A stretch of DNA of 64,000 nucleotides from Sphingomonas oleivorans (GCF_003050615.1 NZ_NWBU01000004.1:620001-684000), one strand, 5' to 3'; positions 50,067 through 60,216 are shown, counted from the first letter of the stretch. Notes: a model not told the origin generated them from the sequence alone. Translations and numbers: made by a program.

Positions 50067-50744
50067 ATGCGTGAAGACGTCCTGCGGCTGACCGCCGTTT
50101 CAAAATCCCTGCCGGGCGGGCGGCGGCTGTTCGAGGGCCTCGATCTCGTGCTGGCAGCGGGGGAGCAGGTCGCCATCCGCGGCGAATCCGGGGTCGGAAA
50201 GTCGACCTTGCTCAACATCGTCGCGGGGCTCGATGCGGCCGATAGCGGGGAAATAATGGTCGCGGGCAGGAATCTCGCCGGGCTCGACGAGACGGAGCGG
50301 ACGGTAATTCGGCGGGACAAGATCGGCTTCGTGTTCCAGGCCTTCCATATTCTGCCCTATCTCGACCTCGCCCAGAATGTCGCCTTTCCGCTCATCCTCC
50401 AGAAAATCCCGCGGTCGAAGGCGATCGCGCGGGCGGGCGAGCTGCTGGATGCCGTGGGCCTGGGAGAGCGACGGCGAAGCTATCCCAAGGAGCTTTCGGG
50501 CGGCGAGCTTCAGCGTGTCGCGATCGCGCGGGCGCTGGTGCATGAGCCCGCCCTGATCCTCGCCGACGAGCCGACCGGCAATCTCGATCCGGATACGGCC
50601 GAGCAGATCATGGCGCTGCTCGGCCGGAGCGTGAAGCAGCGCGGTGCGGCCATGCTCCTCGTGACTCACTCGCCGACCGCCGCGGCGACCGCCGACCGGC
50701 AATTGCTGCTCACGCCGCACGGGCTGGTTCCGGCCCATGGCTGA
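50067..50744 (+). CDS. ABC transporter ATP-binding protein (LolD/MacB-type, AttE-like)
   Basis: A 225-residue ATPase: Walker A IRGESGVGKSTLLNIVAG, Q-loop GFVFQAFHILPYL, signature KELSGGELQRVAIARAL, Walker B LILADEPTGNLD, H-loop LLVTHSPTAA. This is the mechanotransmitting subgroup that pairs with FtsX-like permeases. Its stop overlaps the start of the permease gene by 8 bases. Together with the permease and the lipocalin-like protein at 53265 it matches Att-type operons. Confidence 0.92.
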   Translation: MREDVLRLTAVSKSLPGGRRLFEGLDLVLAAGEQVAIRGESGVGKSTLLNIVAGLDAADSGEIMVAGRNLAGLDETERTVIRRDKIGFVFQAFHILPYLDLAQNVAFPLILQKIPRSKAIARAGELLDAVGLGERRRSYPKELSGGELQRVAIARALVHEPALILADEPTGNLDPDTAEQIMALLGRSVKQRGAAMLLVTHSPTAAATADRQLLLTPHGLVPAHG

Positions 50745-53265
50745 GACGGGCGGCGGATGGCGCTGGCTGATCGCCGGAGAGCTGCGCGCCTTCCCGATGC
50801 GGTTCCTGCTGGCGGGACTTGCCATCGCCATCGGCGTTGCGCTCGCCTTCGCCGTCCATGTCATCAACCGTTCGGCGGCCGACGCCTTCGGCCAGGCCGT
50901 GCGGAGCGTCTCGGGCGGATCCGATCTCCAGATAAGCGGCGCGAGCGCGCTCGGTTTCGACGAGACGCTCTATCCACGGCTGATGGCGCTCGAGATCGTC
51001 GCCGATGCGAGCCCGGTCGTGCAGCTCAGGGCCATGATCGGCGAGCAGAACAAGCCGATCACCCTTCTCGGCCTCGACATGCTCCGCGCGCTTACCGTTT
51101 CGCCGAACCTGATCGGGCGGACTTCGGCGGAAGCAGGCGAAGCCGAGGCCGCGCTGGACATGGACGCGCTCTACCTGTCCGAAACCGCGCGCGCGCAGAA
51201 TGGCCTGAGAATTGGCGGCCGTGTGGACGTTCGTGCGAACGGCCGAAGCCATAGCTTCACCATCACGGGCGACCTGCCGGGCGTGGATGCGGGGCAGGCG
51301 ATCGGAGTCATCGACATAGCGACAGCGCAATGGCGGTTCGGCAGGCTGGGAATGCTCGACCGGATCGACCTGAAGCTCGCGCAAGGCGTGTCGATCGAGG
51401 CGGCGCGCAGAGCCGTCGAGACGGTCCTTCCCGGCAGCGCGCGATTGACCGATGCCGAGGCCGAGAGCCGCCGTGGCGACACGCTGTCGCGCGCCTATCG
51501 GGTGAATCTCGACATGCTCGCGCTCGTGGCGCTGCTGACGGGCGGCTTTCTCGTCTATTCGGCGCAATCCCTTTCCGTGACGCGGCGGCTGCGGCAATTT
51601 GCGCTGCTGCGGACGCTCGGCATGCAGAAGCGCGCGCTCGGCGCGCAGCTGCTCGGCGAAGGCGCCCTATTGGGGATCGCCGGATCGCTCCTCGGGCTCG
51701 CGGGCGGCTATGCCATTGCCGGGGCCGCGCTGAGATTTGTCGGCGGCGATCTCGGCGCCGGCTATTTTGGCGGCACCTCTCCCAAGCTCCACTTCGCGCC
51801 CATGGCCGCGCTCCTGTTCCTTTCCTTCGGCATCGCGACGGCCGTCGCAGGGAGCTATGTGCCCGCCCGGCAGGCAGCGCGGATCGCGCCTGCCCAGACG
51901 CTGAAGGATGCCGGCGATCCGGTCGATCCGCGCGCAGCGCCCAAAGCTTGGCCGGCCATGGCGCTGATCGCCCTAGCCACCCTTTTCGCCTTCCTCCCGG
52001 CGGTGAACCGGCTGCCGCTGTTCGGCTATCTTGCGGTCGCGCTGATGCTTGCCGGATGCGTGGCCGGCATGCCGTGGCTGGCCCGGACGCTGCTCCGACC
52101 GCTTGCCCGGGCCGACAGCCGCCTTCCCTCCCTCGATCTGGCCCTGCATCGCCTGCTCGGTGCGCCCTCGCAAGCTTCGACGGCGTTGGGCGGGATTGTC
52201 GCGAGCACGGGACTGATGATCGCGATGGCCGTGATGGTGACGAGCTTCCGCGGTTCGGTGGATGACTGGCTCGCCAGCTTCCTCAGCGCCGATCTTTATG
52301 TGGCGGCCGCGTCGAACGAAGCCTCATTCGACGCGGAGACGCAGAGACGGCTGGCGGATACGCCCGGCGTGGCGGGGATCGCGTTCAGCAAGAGCCTATC
52401 CATGACGCTCGATCCGGAGCTTCCTCCCGTCCTGCTGCTGGTCCGGCCGGTCGCCGGGCCCGGCTATGAGCTGCCGCTGATCGAGAAAGCCCGACGCCCG
52501 GGCGTCGGGCTTGCGCTGTGGCTGTCCGAGCCCGCGGCGCGGCTCTACGGAGCCCGGCCCGGCGCGCCCATTTCGCTCCCGATCGGAAAGGAGGGAGAGC
52601 CGGCAAGAGCTTATGTCGCCGGTATCTGGCGCGATTATGCACGGCAGCAGGGCGCCATCATCATCGATGCCCGCGATTATATAGCGCTGACCGGCGATGA
52701 AATGCGGAGCGAGGCGGCGGTCGATATTGCGCCGGGCGCATCGGTTCCGGCGGTGCGTGCCGCGATCGAGGCGAGGCTGCCGCCCGATCTCGCCGGACGC
52801 GTCAGTTTTGCCGAGCCCGCCTCGCTCCGCGCGCGGGCCTTGGCGCTGTTCGATCGCAGCTTCGCGATCACCTATGTGCTCGAGGCGATTGCGATCCTGA
52901 TCGGGCTTGCGGGCGTTGCCGCGACGATCTCGGCGCAGACGATCGCGCGGATCAAGGAATTCGGCATGCTCCGCCATGTCGGAATGACGGCCGGGCAGAT
53001 CCTGGCCATGCTGGCGAGCGAAGGCGCGCTGCTTGGGTTTATCGGCGTCACCGCGGGAATTACCGTCGGGCTCGCGCTGAGCCAGATCCTCATCCATGTG
53101 ATCAACCCGCAATCCTTCAACTGGACCATGGCGACGACGATCCCATGGGCCCTGATCCTGGCCGTGGTGGCGGCCCTGATCATCACTGCGGCCGGGACGG
53201 CGGTGATCGCCGGGCGGCGGGCGGTATCGCGCGACGCGGTGCGCGCCGTGCGGGAGGATTGGTGA
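50737..53265 (+). CDS. FtsX-like ABC permease, double-domain (AttF/AttG-like)
   Basis: An 842-residue membrane protein with two FtsX-type halves: N-terminal helix (FLLAGLAIAIGVALAFAVHV), MacB periplasmic domain, helices about residues 255-390, then a second unit starting near residue 470 (LIAMAVMVTSFRG) and ending with helices (ETLVLEAIAILIGLAGVAAT; LLGFIGVTAGITVGLAL). Such proteins use ATP to move or extract envelope lipids and proteins rather than pump solutes through the membrane. Its TGA overlaps the ATG of the next gene (TGATG). Confidence 0.9.
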   Translation: MAETGGGWRWLIAGELRAFPMRFLLAGLAIAIGVALAFAVHVINRSAADAFGQAVRSVSGGSDLQISGASALGFDETLYPRLMALEIVADASPVVQLRAMIGEQNKPITLLGLDMLRALTVSPNLIGRTSAEAGEAEAALDMDALYLSETARAQNGLRIGGRVDVRANGRSHSFTITGDLPGVDAGQAIGVIDIATAQWRFGRLGMLDRIDLKLAQGVSIEAARRAVETVLPGSARLTDAEAESRRGDTLSRAYRVNLDMLALVALLTGGFLVYSAQSLSVTRRLRQFALLRTLGMQKRALGAQLLGEGALLGIAGSLLGLAGGYAIAGAALRFVGGDLGAGYFGGTSPKLHFAPMAALLFLSFGIATAVAGSYVPARQAARIAPAQTLKDAGDPVDPRAAPKAWPAMALIALATLFAFLPAVNRLPLFGYLAVALMLAGCVAGMPWLARTLLRPLARADSRLPSLDLALHRLLGAPSQASTALGGIVASTGLMIAMAVMVTSFRGSVDDWLASFLSADLYVAAASNEASFDAETQRRLADTPGVAGIAFSKSLSMTLDPELPPVLLLVRPVAGPGYELPLIEKARRPGVGLALWLSEPAARLYGARPGAPISLPIGKEGEPARAYVAGIWRDYARQQGAIIIDARDYIALTGDEMRSEAAVDIAPGASVPAVRAAIEARLPPDLAGRVSFAEPASLRARALALFDRSFAITYVLEAIAILIGLAGVAATISAQTIARIKEFGMLRHVGMTAGQILAMLASEGALLGFIGVTAGITVGLALSQILIHVINPQSFNWTMATTIPWALILAVVAALIITAAGTAVIAGRRAVSRDAVRAVREDW

Positions 53266-54341
53266 TGCGCTGGCGGCACATGCTCGCCCTGCTCGCGCTT
53301 GGCATAAGCTGCGCCGGGCCGGCGGCGGGGCCCGATCCGGACTATCCACCGGTCATGCCCGGCGTCGAATTCCGCTTCCCGCGGGACCATGGCGCGCATC
53401 CGGCCTATCGCACCGAATGGTGGTATTTCACGGGCTGGCTGCAAGGCGCGGATGGAAAGCCGCTGGGCTTCCAGATCACATTCTTCCGCTCGCGACCTTC
53501 GGCGGACCCATCGAATCCGAGCGCCTTCGCGCCAAGGCAGATACTCTTCGCCCATGCCGCGCTGTCCGATCCCGTGAAAGCCAGGCTGATCCACGATCGG
53601 CGCATCGCCAGGGCGGGTTTCGGACTCGCGACCGCCGCAGAGGGCGATGCCAGGATCAGGCTGCTCGACTGGCGCCTCGACCGACGCGCCGACGGGATCT
53701 TCCGCGCGCATGTTCCAGCGCGCGATTTCGCGCTGGACCTCGCCTTCGCACCGACGCAGCCGGTGATGGTGAATGGCGATCGCGGCTATAGCCGCAAGGG
53801 CCCGCGCCCGGAGCAGGCGAGCTATTATTATTCCATGCCGCAGCTGGCGGTGACCGGGACGGTAGTGAAGGACGGCAAGCCGATCGCGGTCAAGGGACGC
53901 GCCTGGCTCGATCGCGAATGGTCGTCCACTCTTCTTCCGCCCAATGCCGCGGGCTGGGATTGGACCGGGATCAATTTCGATGATGGCGCTGCGCTGATGG
54001 CCTTTCAGGTGCGCGGACGTGACGGCCATCCGATCCATGCGGGCGGCACGATGCGGCGGCCGGACGGCAGCCAGATCGTCCTCGCCCCCGCCGATGTCCG
54101 GTTCGTGCCGCGACGACGCTGGCGCTCACCGCAAACGGGCGCCGTCTACCCCGTCGAAGCGGACTTCATCGTCCGATTGCCCGAAGGCGTGAGACGCGTC
54201 CGCCTCAAGCCGCTGTTCGACGCGCAGGAGCTTGACGGGCGCGCAGGCGCGATGCCGGTCTATTGGGAAGGATTGGTTTCGACCCAGAGCGGGCGCGGCT
54301 ATTTAGAGCTGACCGGATATGCAGGCGCGCTTCGCTTTTAG
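53265..54341 (+). CDS. Secreted lipocalin-like hydrolase (CrtC/AttH family)
   Basis: A 358-residue protein with an N-terminal signal (HMLALLALGISCAGPAA; Cys at about residue 16 could be lipidated). The AttH/carotenoid-1,2-hydratase motifs are there: FPRDHGAHPAYRTEWWYFTGW, LGFQITFFRS, KGRAWLDREWSSTLL and WDWTGINFDDGAALMAFQ. These proteins form two lipocalin-like barrels. In Att operons the ABC permease and this protein work together; substrate unknown. Last gene of the operon begun at 50067. Confidence 0.9.
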   Translation: MRWRHMLALLALGISCAGPAAGPDPDYPPVMPGVEFRFPRDHGAHPAYRTEWWYFTGWLQGADGKPLGFQITFFRSRPSADPSNPSAFAPRQILFAHAALSDPVKARLIHDRRIARAGFGLATAAEGDARIRLLDWRLDRRADGIFRAHVPARDFALDLAFAPTQPVMVNGDRGYSRKGPRPEQASYYYSMPQLAVTGTVVKDGKPIAVKGRAWLDREWSSTLLPPNAAGWDWTGINFDDGAALMAFQVRGRDGHPIHAGGTMRRPDGSQIVLAPADVRFVPRRRWRSPQTGAVYPVEADFIVRLPEGVRRVRLKPLFDAQELDGRAGAMPVYWEGLVSTQSGRGYLELTGYAGALRF

Positions 54342-54468
54342 CGCAGCCTTGCACGTCGGCGTCTCACGACCACAGCGTCCATCATGGCACGCCGGAATTG
54401 CCGCAATTCTGCGCACATCCCAGGCTGCGCGCCGAAATGTCCGGGAAGGCAGGGAATTCAGGAAGGGG

Positions 54469-54544
54469 TGGTGCCGCTTACAGGACTCGAACCTGTGACC
54501 CTCGCATTACGAATGCGATGCTCTACCAACTGAGCTAAAGCGGC
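54469..54544 (-). tRNA. tRNA-Thr (anticodon CGT)
   Basis: On the minus strand the 7-bp acceptor GCCGCTT pairs with AAGCGGC, D-arm GCTCAGTTGGTAGAGC, anticodon stem TCGCA/TGCGA with loop TTCGTAA (anticodon CGT), T-loop TTCGAGT, and CCA is encoded. All 76 bases fit a standard class I tRNA. Confidence 0.97.
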
Positions 54545-54637
54545 GAACCGGCGGGCTCCTTATCAGCGCGTCCGATCGAGCGCAACCGCCTCTGCGCTTT
54601 ACCGATCATCAACCGTCCCTGGTGCAGTCTTTCATCC

Positions 54638-54652
54638 GCGGGACAGTCCCGC
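54638..54652. promoter_or_regulatory. 15-bp palindrome GCGGGAC-A-GTCCCGC
   Basis: Perfect 7-bp arms around a central A, 15 bases before the PAS-protein ATG, so it overlaps the promoter or leader. Could be an autoregulatory operator or a small translation-control stem. Confidence 0.4.
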
Positions 54653-54667
54653 CGGAGCAGCGTCGTG

Positions 54668-55303
54668 ATGGAAGATGGATCGCGGAGCGAGGCAAGCGGG
54701 ACGATCGACCGGGACTATCCGGCCGCGCTCGAGCCGATGATGGAGCCGCCGCCCGCGATCGGCGCACGCGAGCGCCGCATTCATGCCCGCGCGCATGATC
54801 ATTGGCAGTCCCTGCTGCGCGGCCGCGCCTTTCCGTCGATCGCGGAACTTGACGGCGCATGGCTGCGCGGATTCGCGCCGCATGCCCTGCTGATCGAACT
54901 ATCCGGCACCAAGCCGTCCATCGCCTTCATCGGCGAAACGCTCCGCGACGAGGCCGGGCTCGGCGCGGAAGGCCGCCTTGCGCTGGCCGACATGCCGGAA
55001 GGCTCGCTCCTGTCGCATCTGGCGACGCGCTATCCGCAAGTCCTCGCCCGCCGTGCCCCGATCGACTTCGAGGCCGAGCTGGCCGGCGATCATGGCGACA
55101 TCCTTCTCTATCGCGGCATCCTGCTGCCCTTCTCGTCCAACGGCAGGGACATCGACCATATTTACGGCCTGCTGAGCTGGAAGCTGCTCACGCCCGAAGC
55201 GCTGCCGGCGGATATCGTCACCGCCATGAACGGCCTGTTCGGCGATCGCCCGGCCTTTCCGTTCGCATTGTGCGAGTCGCCGTGGAAGATGGCGCACGCC
55301 TGA
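54668..55303 (+). CDS. PAS-domain protein (PAS_5-like), unknown function
   Basis: A 211-residue cytoplasmic protein from the ATG at 54668. The region about residues 40-170 has a PAS fold pattern: RIHARAHDHWQSLLRGRAFP, ELDGAWLRGFAPHALLIEL, and LLYRGILLPFSSNGRDIDHIYGL. Proteins with this PAS_5 domain are common in alphaproteobacteria as single genes next to tRNAs or NAD-GDH. No output domain is present, so it may act as a sensor subunit or simple ligand binder. Confidence 0.8.
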   Translation: MEDGSRSEASGTIDRDYPAALEPMMEPPPAIGARERRIHARAHDHWQSLLRGRAFPSIAELDGAWLRGFAPHALLIELSGTKPSIAFIGETLRDEAGLGAEGRLALADMPEGSLLSHLATRYPQVLARRAPIDFEAELAGDHGDILLYRGILLPFSSNGRDIDHIYGLLSWKLLTPEALPADIVTAMNGLFGDRPAFPFALCESPWKMAHA

Positions 55304-55505
55304 TCGGGCTGGGTAGCGCTTTGTTGCGCCGCCACCCTCCGCCGCGAAGCTAAAATAACCCCACGCCCCATGCGCGACATGCCCCGTTGCGATGTGAAGC
55401 AACCGTGTGCCCGATCCTTGTACCGGCTCTGGGCGGCGCGCATATCCCCGGCTACGAAACGACACGGGCCCATATGATGCGCCCATGTGCGAAGGAGCAG
55501 GACGA

Positions 55506-58500
55506 ATGAATGCCACCCGGGCGATCCAGGGCGACGAGACGCTTACCGCATCCGAACAGGCATTGGCTGCGGCATTGCTCGATGGCGCGCTGCCCGGGGA
55601 GACGGACGGGTTCGATGCCGCCGCCCGCATGTCGGCCGCCGCCTTTCTCGCCCGCATCGCCGCGCATCGCCGCCCGGGCACGCCCGCCTTCGCGCTCGAA
55701 ACGCTGGGGGGAGAGGGCGCACGGCGGCGGATGCGGCTCGGCATCGTCAATGACGACATGCCCTTTCTGGTCGATTCGATCGCGGGCGCGCTCGCCGCGC
55801 ACCGGATCGACATTCATCGCCTGCTCCATCCGATCGTCTCGGTCCGCCGCGATGCGGAGGGCGGGCTTCAGTCCATCCTCCGCGGCGATGCGAGCGGCGA
55901 ACGGCGCGAATCGATCGTCTATCTGGAGGTGGAGCGCGCCGATGCGCGCGTTCGCCGCGCGCTGGAGCGGGAGCTGGGCGACGTGCTGGCCGATGTCCGC
56001 GCCGCCGTATCCGACTGGCCGAGGCTCCAGCTCGCGCTGCGCGAGGAGGCCGATGCCATGCCCGACGGCGAAGGCGCGGCGCTGCTCCGCTGGTTTCTCG
56101 AACGGCATTTCACGCTCCTCGGCCATCGCATCGAGACCGCGGAGGGCATCGCCCCCGGCGGGCTCGGCATCTTCCGCCGCCCCGGCCAGCCGCTATGGAG
56201 CGATGCGGTACGCAATGCCGCGATCCGCTGGTTCGAGCGCGGATGCGAGGCGCCGCTGATCCTGAAGGCGGATCGCATCGCCACCGTCCATCGCCGCGCG
56301 CCGCTCGACCTGCTCGTCCTGCCGGTGCGCAATGAGGGCCGCATCACCGGCCTCTCCATCCATGCCGGCCTGTGGACGAGCGCCGCGCTCCGCGCCCCCT
56401 CCGACCGGGTCCCGCTGCTGCGCACGCGGCTCACCGCGATCGAGGAGAAACATGGTTTCGATCCCACCAGCCATGCCGGCAAGACGCTGCGCCATGTGCT
56501 GTCCGCACTGCCGCATGATCTGCTGATCGGCATCGATCCCGCCGGGCTGGAATCGGTCGCGCTCACCGCAATGTCGCTCGCCGATCGGCCGCGGCCCAAG
56601 CTGGTGCTCGTGCCCGGCACGCTCCGCCGTCATCTCTTCGCTTTCGTCTGGCTGCCGCGCGAGGCGCTGTCGACCGCCCGCCGCGTCGCGATCGGCGCGC
56701 TGCTCGAAAAGGCCGCTGGCGCCACTATCTCAAACTGGGCGCTCGAACTGGGCGAAGGCGATCTCGCGCTCATCCGCTACACGCTCGATCTCCCGCACGG
56801 CGCCGAGCTGCCCGATGCCGCTCCGCTCGATGCGGAGATTGAGGCGATGCTGCGCGGCTGGGCCGTGGCGGTCGAGGATCATCTGGCCGATCGGGGCAAT
56901 GCCACGCGCGCCACGCGCCTAACCCTCCACTGGGCGGAAACCTTCCCACCCGGCTATCGCAACCGCTACCATCCCGCCGAAGCCGCGCTCGATATCCAGC
57001 GCCTCGCCGCCCTTACGGACGATACGGCCCGGGGCGCGCGCATCTATCGCGCCACCGGCGATGGGCAGGCGAGCCTGCGCATCAAGACCTATCGGCTCGG
57101 CGGCCTGATCCCGCTCTCGGAAGCCGTGCCGGTGTTCGAGAATTTCGGCTTCGTGGTATTGGAGGAGATCCCCACCCCGCTCGACGGCGGCAATGCGGGC
57201 TATATCCACGAATTCCTCGTCCAGGCGGATTCGCCCGCCGCCGCCGATGCGCTGATCGCGCGCGCGCCGCTGGTCGAGGAAGCGATGGCGGCTGTGCTCG
57301 AGGCCCGCGCCGAAAATGACGCGTTCAACGCGCTGATGGTTTCGGTCGGCCTCGATCCGCGCGCAGTGATCCTGTTCCGCGCCTGGTTCCGCTATCTGCG
57401 CCAGACCGGCGTTCATTATAGCCTGCAGACGGTGATGGACGCGCTGCGCAAGGCGCCCGCCATCGCCCGCGCGCTGATCGCCTTGTTCGATGCGCGCCAC
57501 GATCCGGCCGGCCGGGGCGATGCCAAGGCCGCCGAGGCCGCAATCGACGAGGGGCTGACCGCCGTCGCCGCGATCGACGATGATCGCATCCTCAGGCGCC
57601 TGCGCGCGCTGATCCTCGCGACGCTGCGCACCAATGCCTTCTCGCCCGCCGGGCAGGAAGCGCTCGCCTTCAAGCTCGACAGCGCTGCCGTTCCCGGCCT
57701 GCCCCGGCCCCTCCCCTGGCGCGAAATCTGGGTCTATTCGCCGCGTGTCGAGGGCATTCATCTGCGCGGCGGCCCGATCGCGCGCGGCGGCCTGCGCTGG
57801 TCCGACCGGCGCGATGATTTCCGCACTGAAATATTGGGCCTGATGAAGGCGCAGGTAGTGAAGAACGCCGTGATCGTGCCTACGGGCGCGAAGGGCGGCT
57901 TCTATCCCAAGCAGCTCCCCACCCCCACCGATCGCGACGCATGGCTCGCCGAGGGCACGGAAAGCTACCGCATCTTCATCCGCGCGCTGCTCTCCGTCAC
58001 CGACAATCTGGTCGAAGGCGCGGTCGTCCATCCGGACCGGGTGGCGATCCATGACGGCGACGATCCCTATTTCGTCGTCGCGGCGGACAAGGGCACGGCC
58101 AGCTTCTCCGATGTCGCCAATGCCATCGCGCTCGAACGCGGCTTCTGGCTGGGCGATGCCTTCGCCTCGGGGGGCAGCGTCGGCTATGATCATAAGGCGA
58201 TGGGCATCACCGCGCGCGGCGCCTGGGTCTCGGTCCAGCGCCATTTCGCCGAAATGGGCGTGGACGTGCAGAGCCAGCCGATCCGCGTCGCCGGCTGTGG
58301 CGACATGTCGGGCGACGTGTTCGGCAATGGCATGCTGCTGTCGAAGGCGCTCAAGCTCGTCGCTGCCTTCGATCATCGCCATATCTTCCTCGATCCCGAT
58401 CCCGATCCGGCGAAAAGCTGGGCGGAGCGCGCCCGCCTGTTCGCGCTGCCCCGCTCCTCCTGGGCCGACTATGATGCGAAGCTGATCTCCGAAGGCGGTG

Positions 58501-60155
58501 GCGTCTTCCCCCGCACGCAAAAGGCGATCCCCCTCTCCGCCCCCGTCAAGACGATGCTGGGCGTGGAGGAGGACAGCCTCGATCCCTCCGCGCTCATCTC
58601 CGCCATCCTCAAGGCCGAGGTCGATCTCCTCTGGTTCGGCGGCATCGGCACCTATGTGAAGGCGCGCGACGAGAGCAATATGGAGGTCGGCGATCCCGCC
58701 AATGACGCACATCGCGTGAATGGCGAGGATATCCGCGCCAAGGCGATCGGCGAGGGCGCCAATCTCGGCGTCACCCAGGCCGGCCGCATCGCCTATTCGG
58801 AAAAGGGCGGGCGCATCAACACCGACTTCATCGACAATTCGGCCGGCGTCGATTGTTCGGACAATGAGGTCAATATCAAGATCGCGCTCAACCGCGAGAT
58901 GAACGAGGGCCGCCTCCCCCAAGAGGATCGCAACGCGCTCCTCGCGCGCATGACGGACGATGTCGCGGCGCTGGTGCTGGAGGATAATCGTCTCCAGACA
59001 CTCGCTTTGTCGCTCGCCGAGCGCGGCGGCGCCGATGCGCTGCCCGCCCAGCTTCGCGTGATCGAGATTCTCGAAGCGGCCGGCCGCGTCGACCGCACGG
59101 TCGATGGTCTTGAGAGCAATGAGGAACTGCTCCGTCGCGAGCAGGACGGGCGCGGCCTCACCCGGCCCGAGCTCGCCATACTCCTGTCCCATGGCAAGCT
59201 CGCGCTGCAGGAGGCGATCGAGCGGACGAACCTTTCCGCCGATCCGCTGCTCGCGCCGCTGCTCCATGCCGCCTTCCCCCGCGAGATGCGCGAGAATTTC
59301 GCCAAGGCGATCGATGCCCATCGGCTGCGCGGGCCGATCATCGCCACCAAGATGGCGAACCGGGTCGTCAACCGGCTCGGCCTCGTCACGCCCTTCGAAC
59401 TGATGGAGGAGGAAGGGACCAGCCTCGCCTCGGTCGCCGCCGCCTATTTCGCGGTGGACCGGATCTTCGATCTCGAGACATTGTGGAACGACATCGAGCG
59501 GGCTGAGGTGGGCGAGGATGCACGGCTGCTGCTGCTCGACACCGCGGCGGCTGCGGTTCGCCTCCATGTCGCCGATCTGCTGCGCGCCGCCCCTTCCGAA
59601 TTCGGCCCGGGCGATCTTGCCGATCGGCTGCGCCCCGGCATCGATCGGCTCGACGCCGCCTTGCAGGATCTGCTGAAGCGCGAGGCGCGGCTCCAGGCCG
59701 ATACGCTGCGCGAGCATATTTCCGGCAGCGGCGCGGACAGGGCGATCATCGATCGCATCGTGCGCCTCAACGAGCTGGACGGCGCGATCGGCACCGCCTC
59801 GCTCGCCAGCCGGCTCGGTATCGACGAGATAGTCGCGACGCTCGCTTATGTCCGTCTCGGCGAGGCGCTGGGTCTCGACTGGGGCAAGGCGGCGGCGCTG
59901 CGCTTCACCTCACCCGATCCGTGGGAAAGGCTGCTGGCGGCGGGCATAGCGCGCGAATGCGAACAACTCCGGCTCGATTTCCTCGCCCGCTTCACCGATG
60001 ATCCGCTGGCCGAGGTCGATGCCTGGCTCGCGGCCCAGTCGGCGCGCGTCGATCAGTTCCGCCGCCTCGTCGACCGCGTCCGCGCAAGCCCCGTCACTAC
60101 CGTCGCCATGCTCTCTCAGCTCGCCGGCCAGGCCCGCGTTCTGCTGGGCCGGTAA
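55506..60155 (+). CDS. gdhB: NAD-specific glutamate dehydrogenase, large (180-kDa) type
   Basis: A 1549-residue cytoplasmic enzyme from the ATG at 55506 (GGAGCAGGA upstream). It starts with an ACT-like regulatory region (GIVNDDMPFLVDSIAGALAA), then several unique domains. The catalytic core has the GDH signature RGGLRWSDRRDDFRTEILGL and VKNAVIVPTGAKGGFYPKQ, the NAD Rossmann region GCGDMSGDVFGNGMLLS and GEGANLGVTQAGRIAY. Length matches the 1,550-1,650-residue family. It deaminates glutamate to 2-oxoglutarate with NAD+, used for glutamate/arginine catabolism. The gene symbol is by family and not certain. Confidence 0.97.
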   Translation: MNATRAIQGDETLTASEQALAAALLDGALPGETDGFDAAARMSAAAFLARIAAHRRPGTPAFALETLGGEGARRRMRLGIVNDDMPFLVDSIAGALAAHRIDIHRLLHPIVSVRRDAEGGLQSILRGDASGERRESIVYLEVERADARVRRALERELGDVLADVRAAVSDWPRLQLALREEADAMPDGEGAALLRWFLERHFTLLGHRIETAEGIAPGGLGIFRRPGQPLWSDAVRNAAIRWFERGCEAPLILKADRIATVHRRAPLDLLVLPVRNEGRITGLSIHAGLWTSAALRAPSDRVPLLRTRLTAIEEKHGFDPTSHAGKTLRHVLSALPHDLLIGIDPAGLESVALTAMSLADRPRPKLVLVPGTLRRHLFAFVWLPREALSTARRVAIGALLEKAAGATISNWALELGEGDLALIRYTLDLPHGAELPDAAPLDAEIEAMLRGWAVAVEDHLADRGNATRATRLTLHWAETFPPGYRNRYHPAEAALDIQRLAALTDDTARGARIYRATGDGQASLRIKTYRLGGLIPLSEAVPVFENFGFVVLEEIPTPLDGGNAGYIHEFLVQADSPAAADALIARAPLVEEAMAAVLEARAENDAFNALMVSVGLDPRAVILFRAWFRYLRQTGVHYSLQTVMDALRKAPAIARALIALFDARHDPAGRGDAKAAEAAIDEGLTAVAAIDDDRILRRLRALILATLRTNAFSPAGQEALAFKLDSAAVPGLPRPLPWREIWVYSPRVEGIHLRGGPIARGGLRWSDRRDDFRTEILGLMKAQVVKNAVIVPTGAKGGFYPKQLPTPTDRDAWLAEGTESYRIFIRALLSVTDNLVEGAVVHPDRVAIHDGDDPYFVVAADKGTASFSDVANAIALERGFWLGDAFASGGSVGYDHKAMGITARGAWVSVQRHFAEMGVDVQSQPIRVAGCGDMSGDVFGNGMLLSKALKLVAAFDHRHIFLDPDPDPAKSWAERARLFALPRSSWADYDAKLISEGGGVFPRTQKAIPLSAPVKTMLGVEEDSLDPSALISAILKAEVDLLWFGGIGTYVKARDESNMEVGDPANDAHRVNGEDIRAKAIGEGANLGVTQAGRIAYSEKGGRINTDFIDNSAGVDCSDNEVNIKIALNREMNEGRLPQEDRNALLARMTDDVAALVLEDNRLQTLALSLAERGGADALPAQLRVIEILEAAGRVDRTVDGLESNEELLRREQDGRGLTRPELAILLSHGKLALQEAIERTNLSADPLLAPLLHAAFPREMRENFAKAIDAHRLRGPIIATKMANRVVNRLGLVTPFELMEEEGTSLASVAAAYFAVDRIFDLETLWNDIERAEVGEDARLLLLDTAAAAVRLHVADLLRAAPSEFGPGDLADRLRPGIDRLDAALQDLLKREARLQADTLREHISGSGADRAIIDRIVRLNELDGAIGTASLASRLGIDEIVATLAYVRLGEALGLDWGKAAALRFTSPDPWERLLAAGIARECEQLRLDFLARFTDDPLAEVDAWLAAQSARVDQFRRLVDRVRASPVTTVAMLSQLAGQARVLLGR

Positions 60156-60188
60156 AGACGCCGTCCCACAAGTGCCCCACCCACTTAC

Positions 60189-60216
60189 CGTTATCCCTGC
60201 GAAGGCAGGGATAACG
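60189..60216 (+). repeat. Palindromic repeat/terminator after glutamate dehydrogenase
   Basis: CGTTATCCCTGC-GAAG-GCAGGGATAACG, a perfect 12-bp stem with a 4-base loop, 33 bases after the stop. In translation it reads VIPAKAGIT, the well-known artefact of a dispersed palindromic repeat of sphingomonads and other bacteria. It probably doubles as a terminator. Confidence 0.75.

Noticed and set aside
56919-59717. Long minus-strand open frame across glutamate dehydrogenase
   Set aside because: Shadow frame caused by high GC and low stop density; the plus-strand frame carries all GDH motifs.
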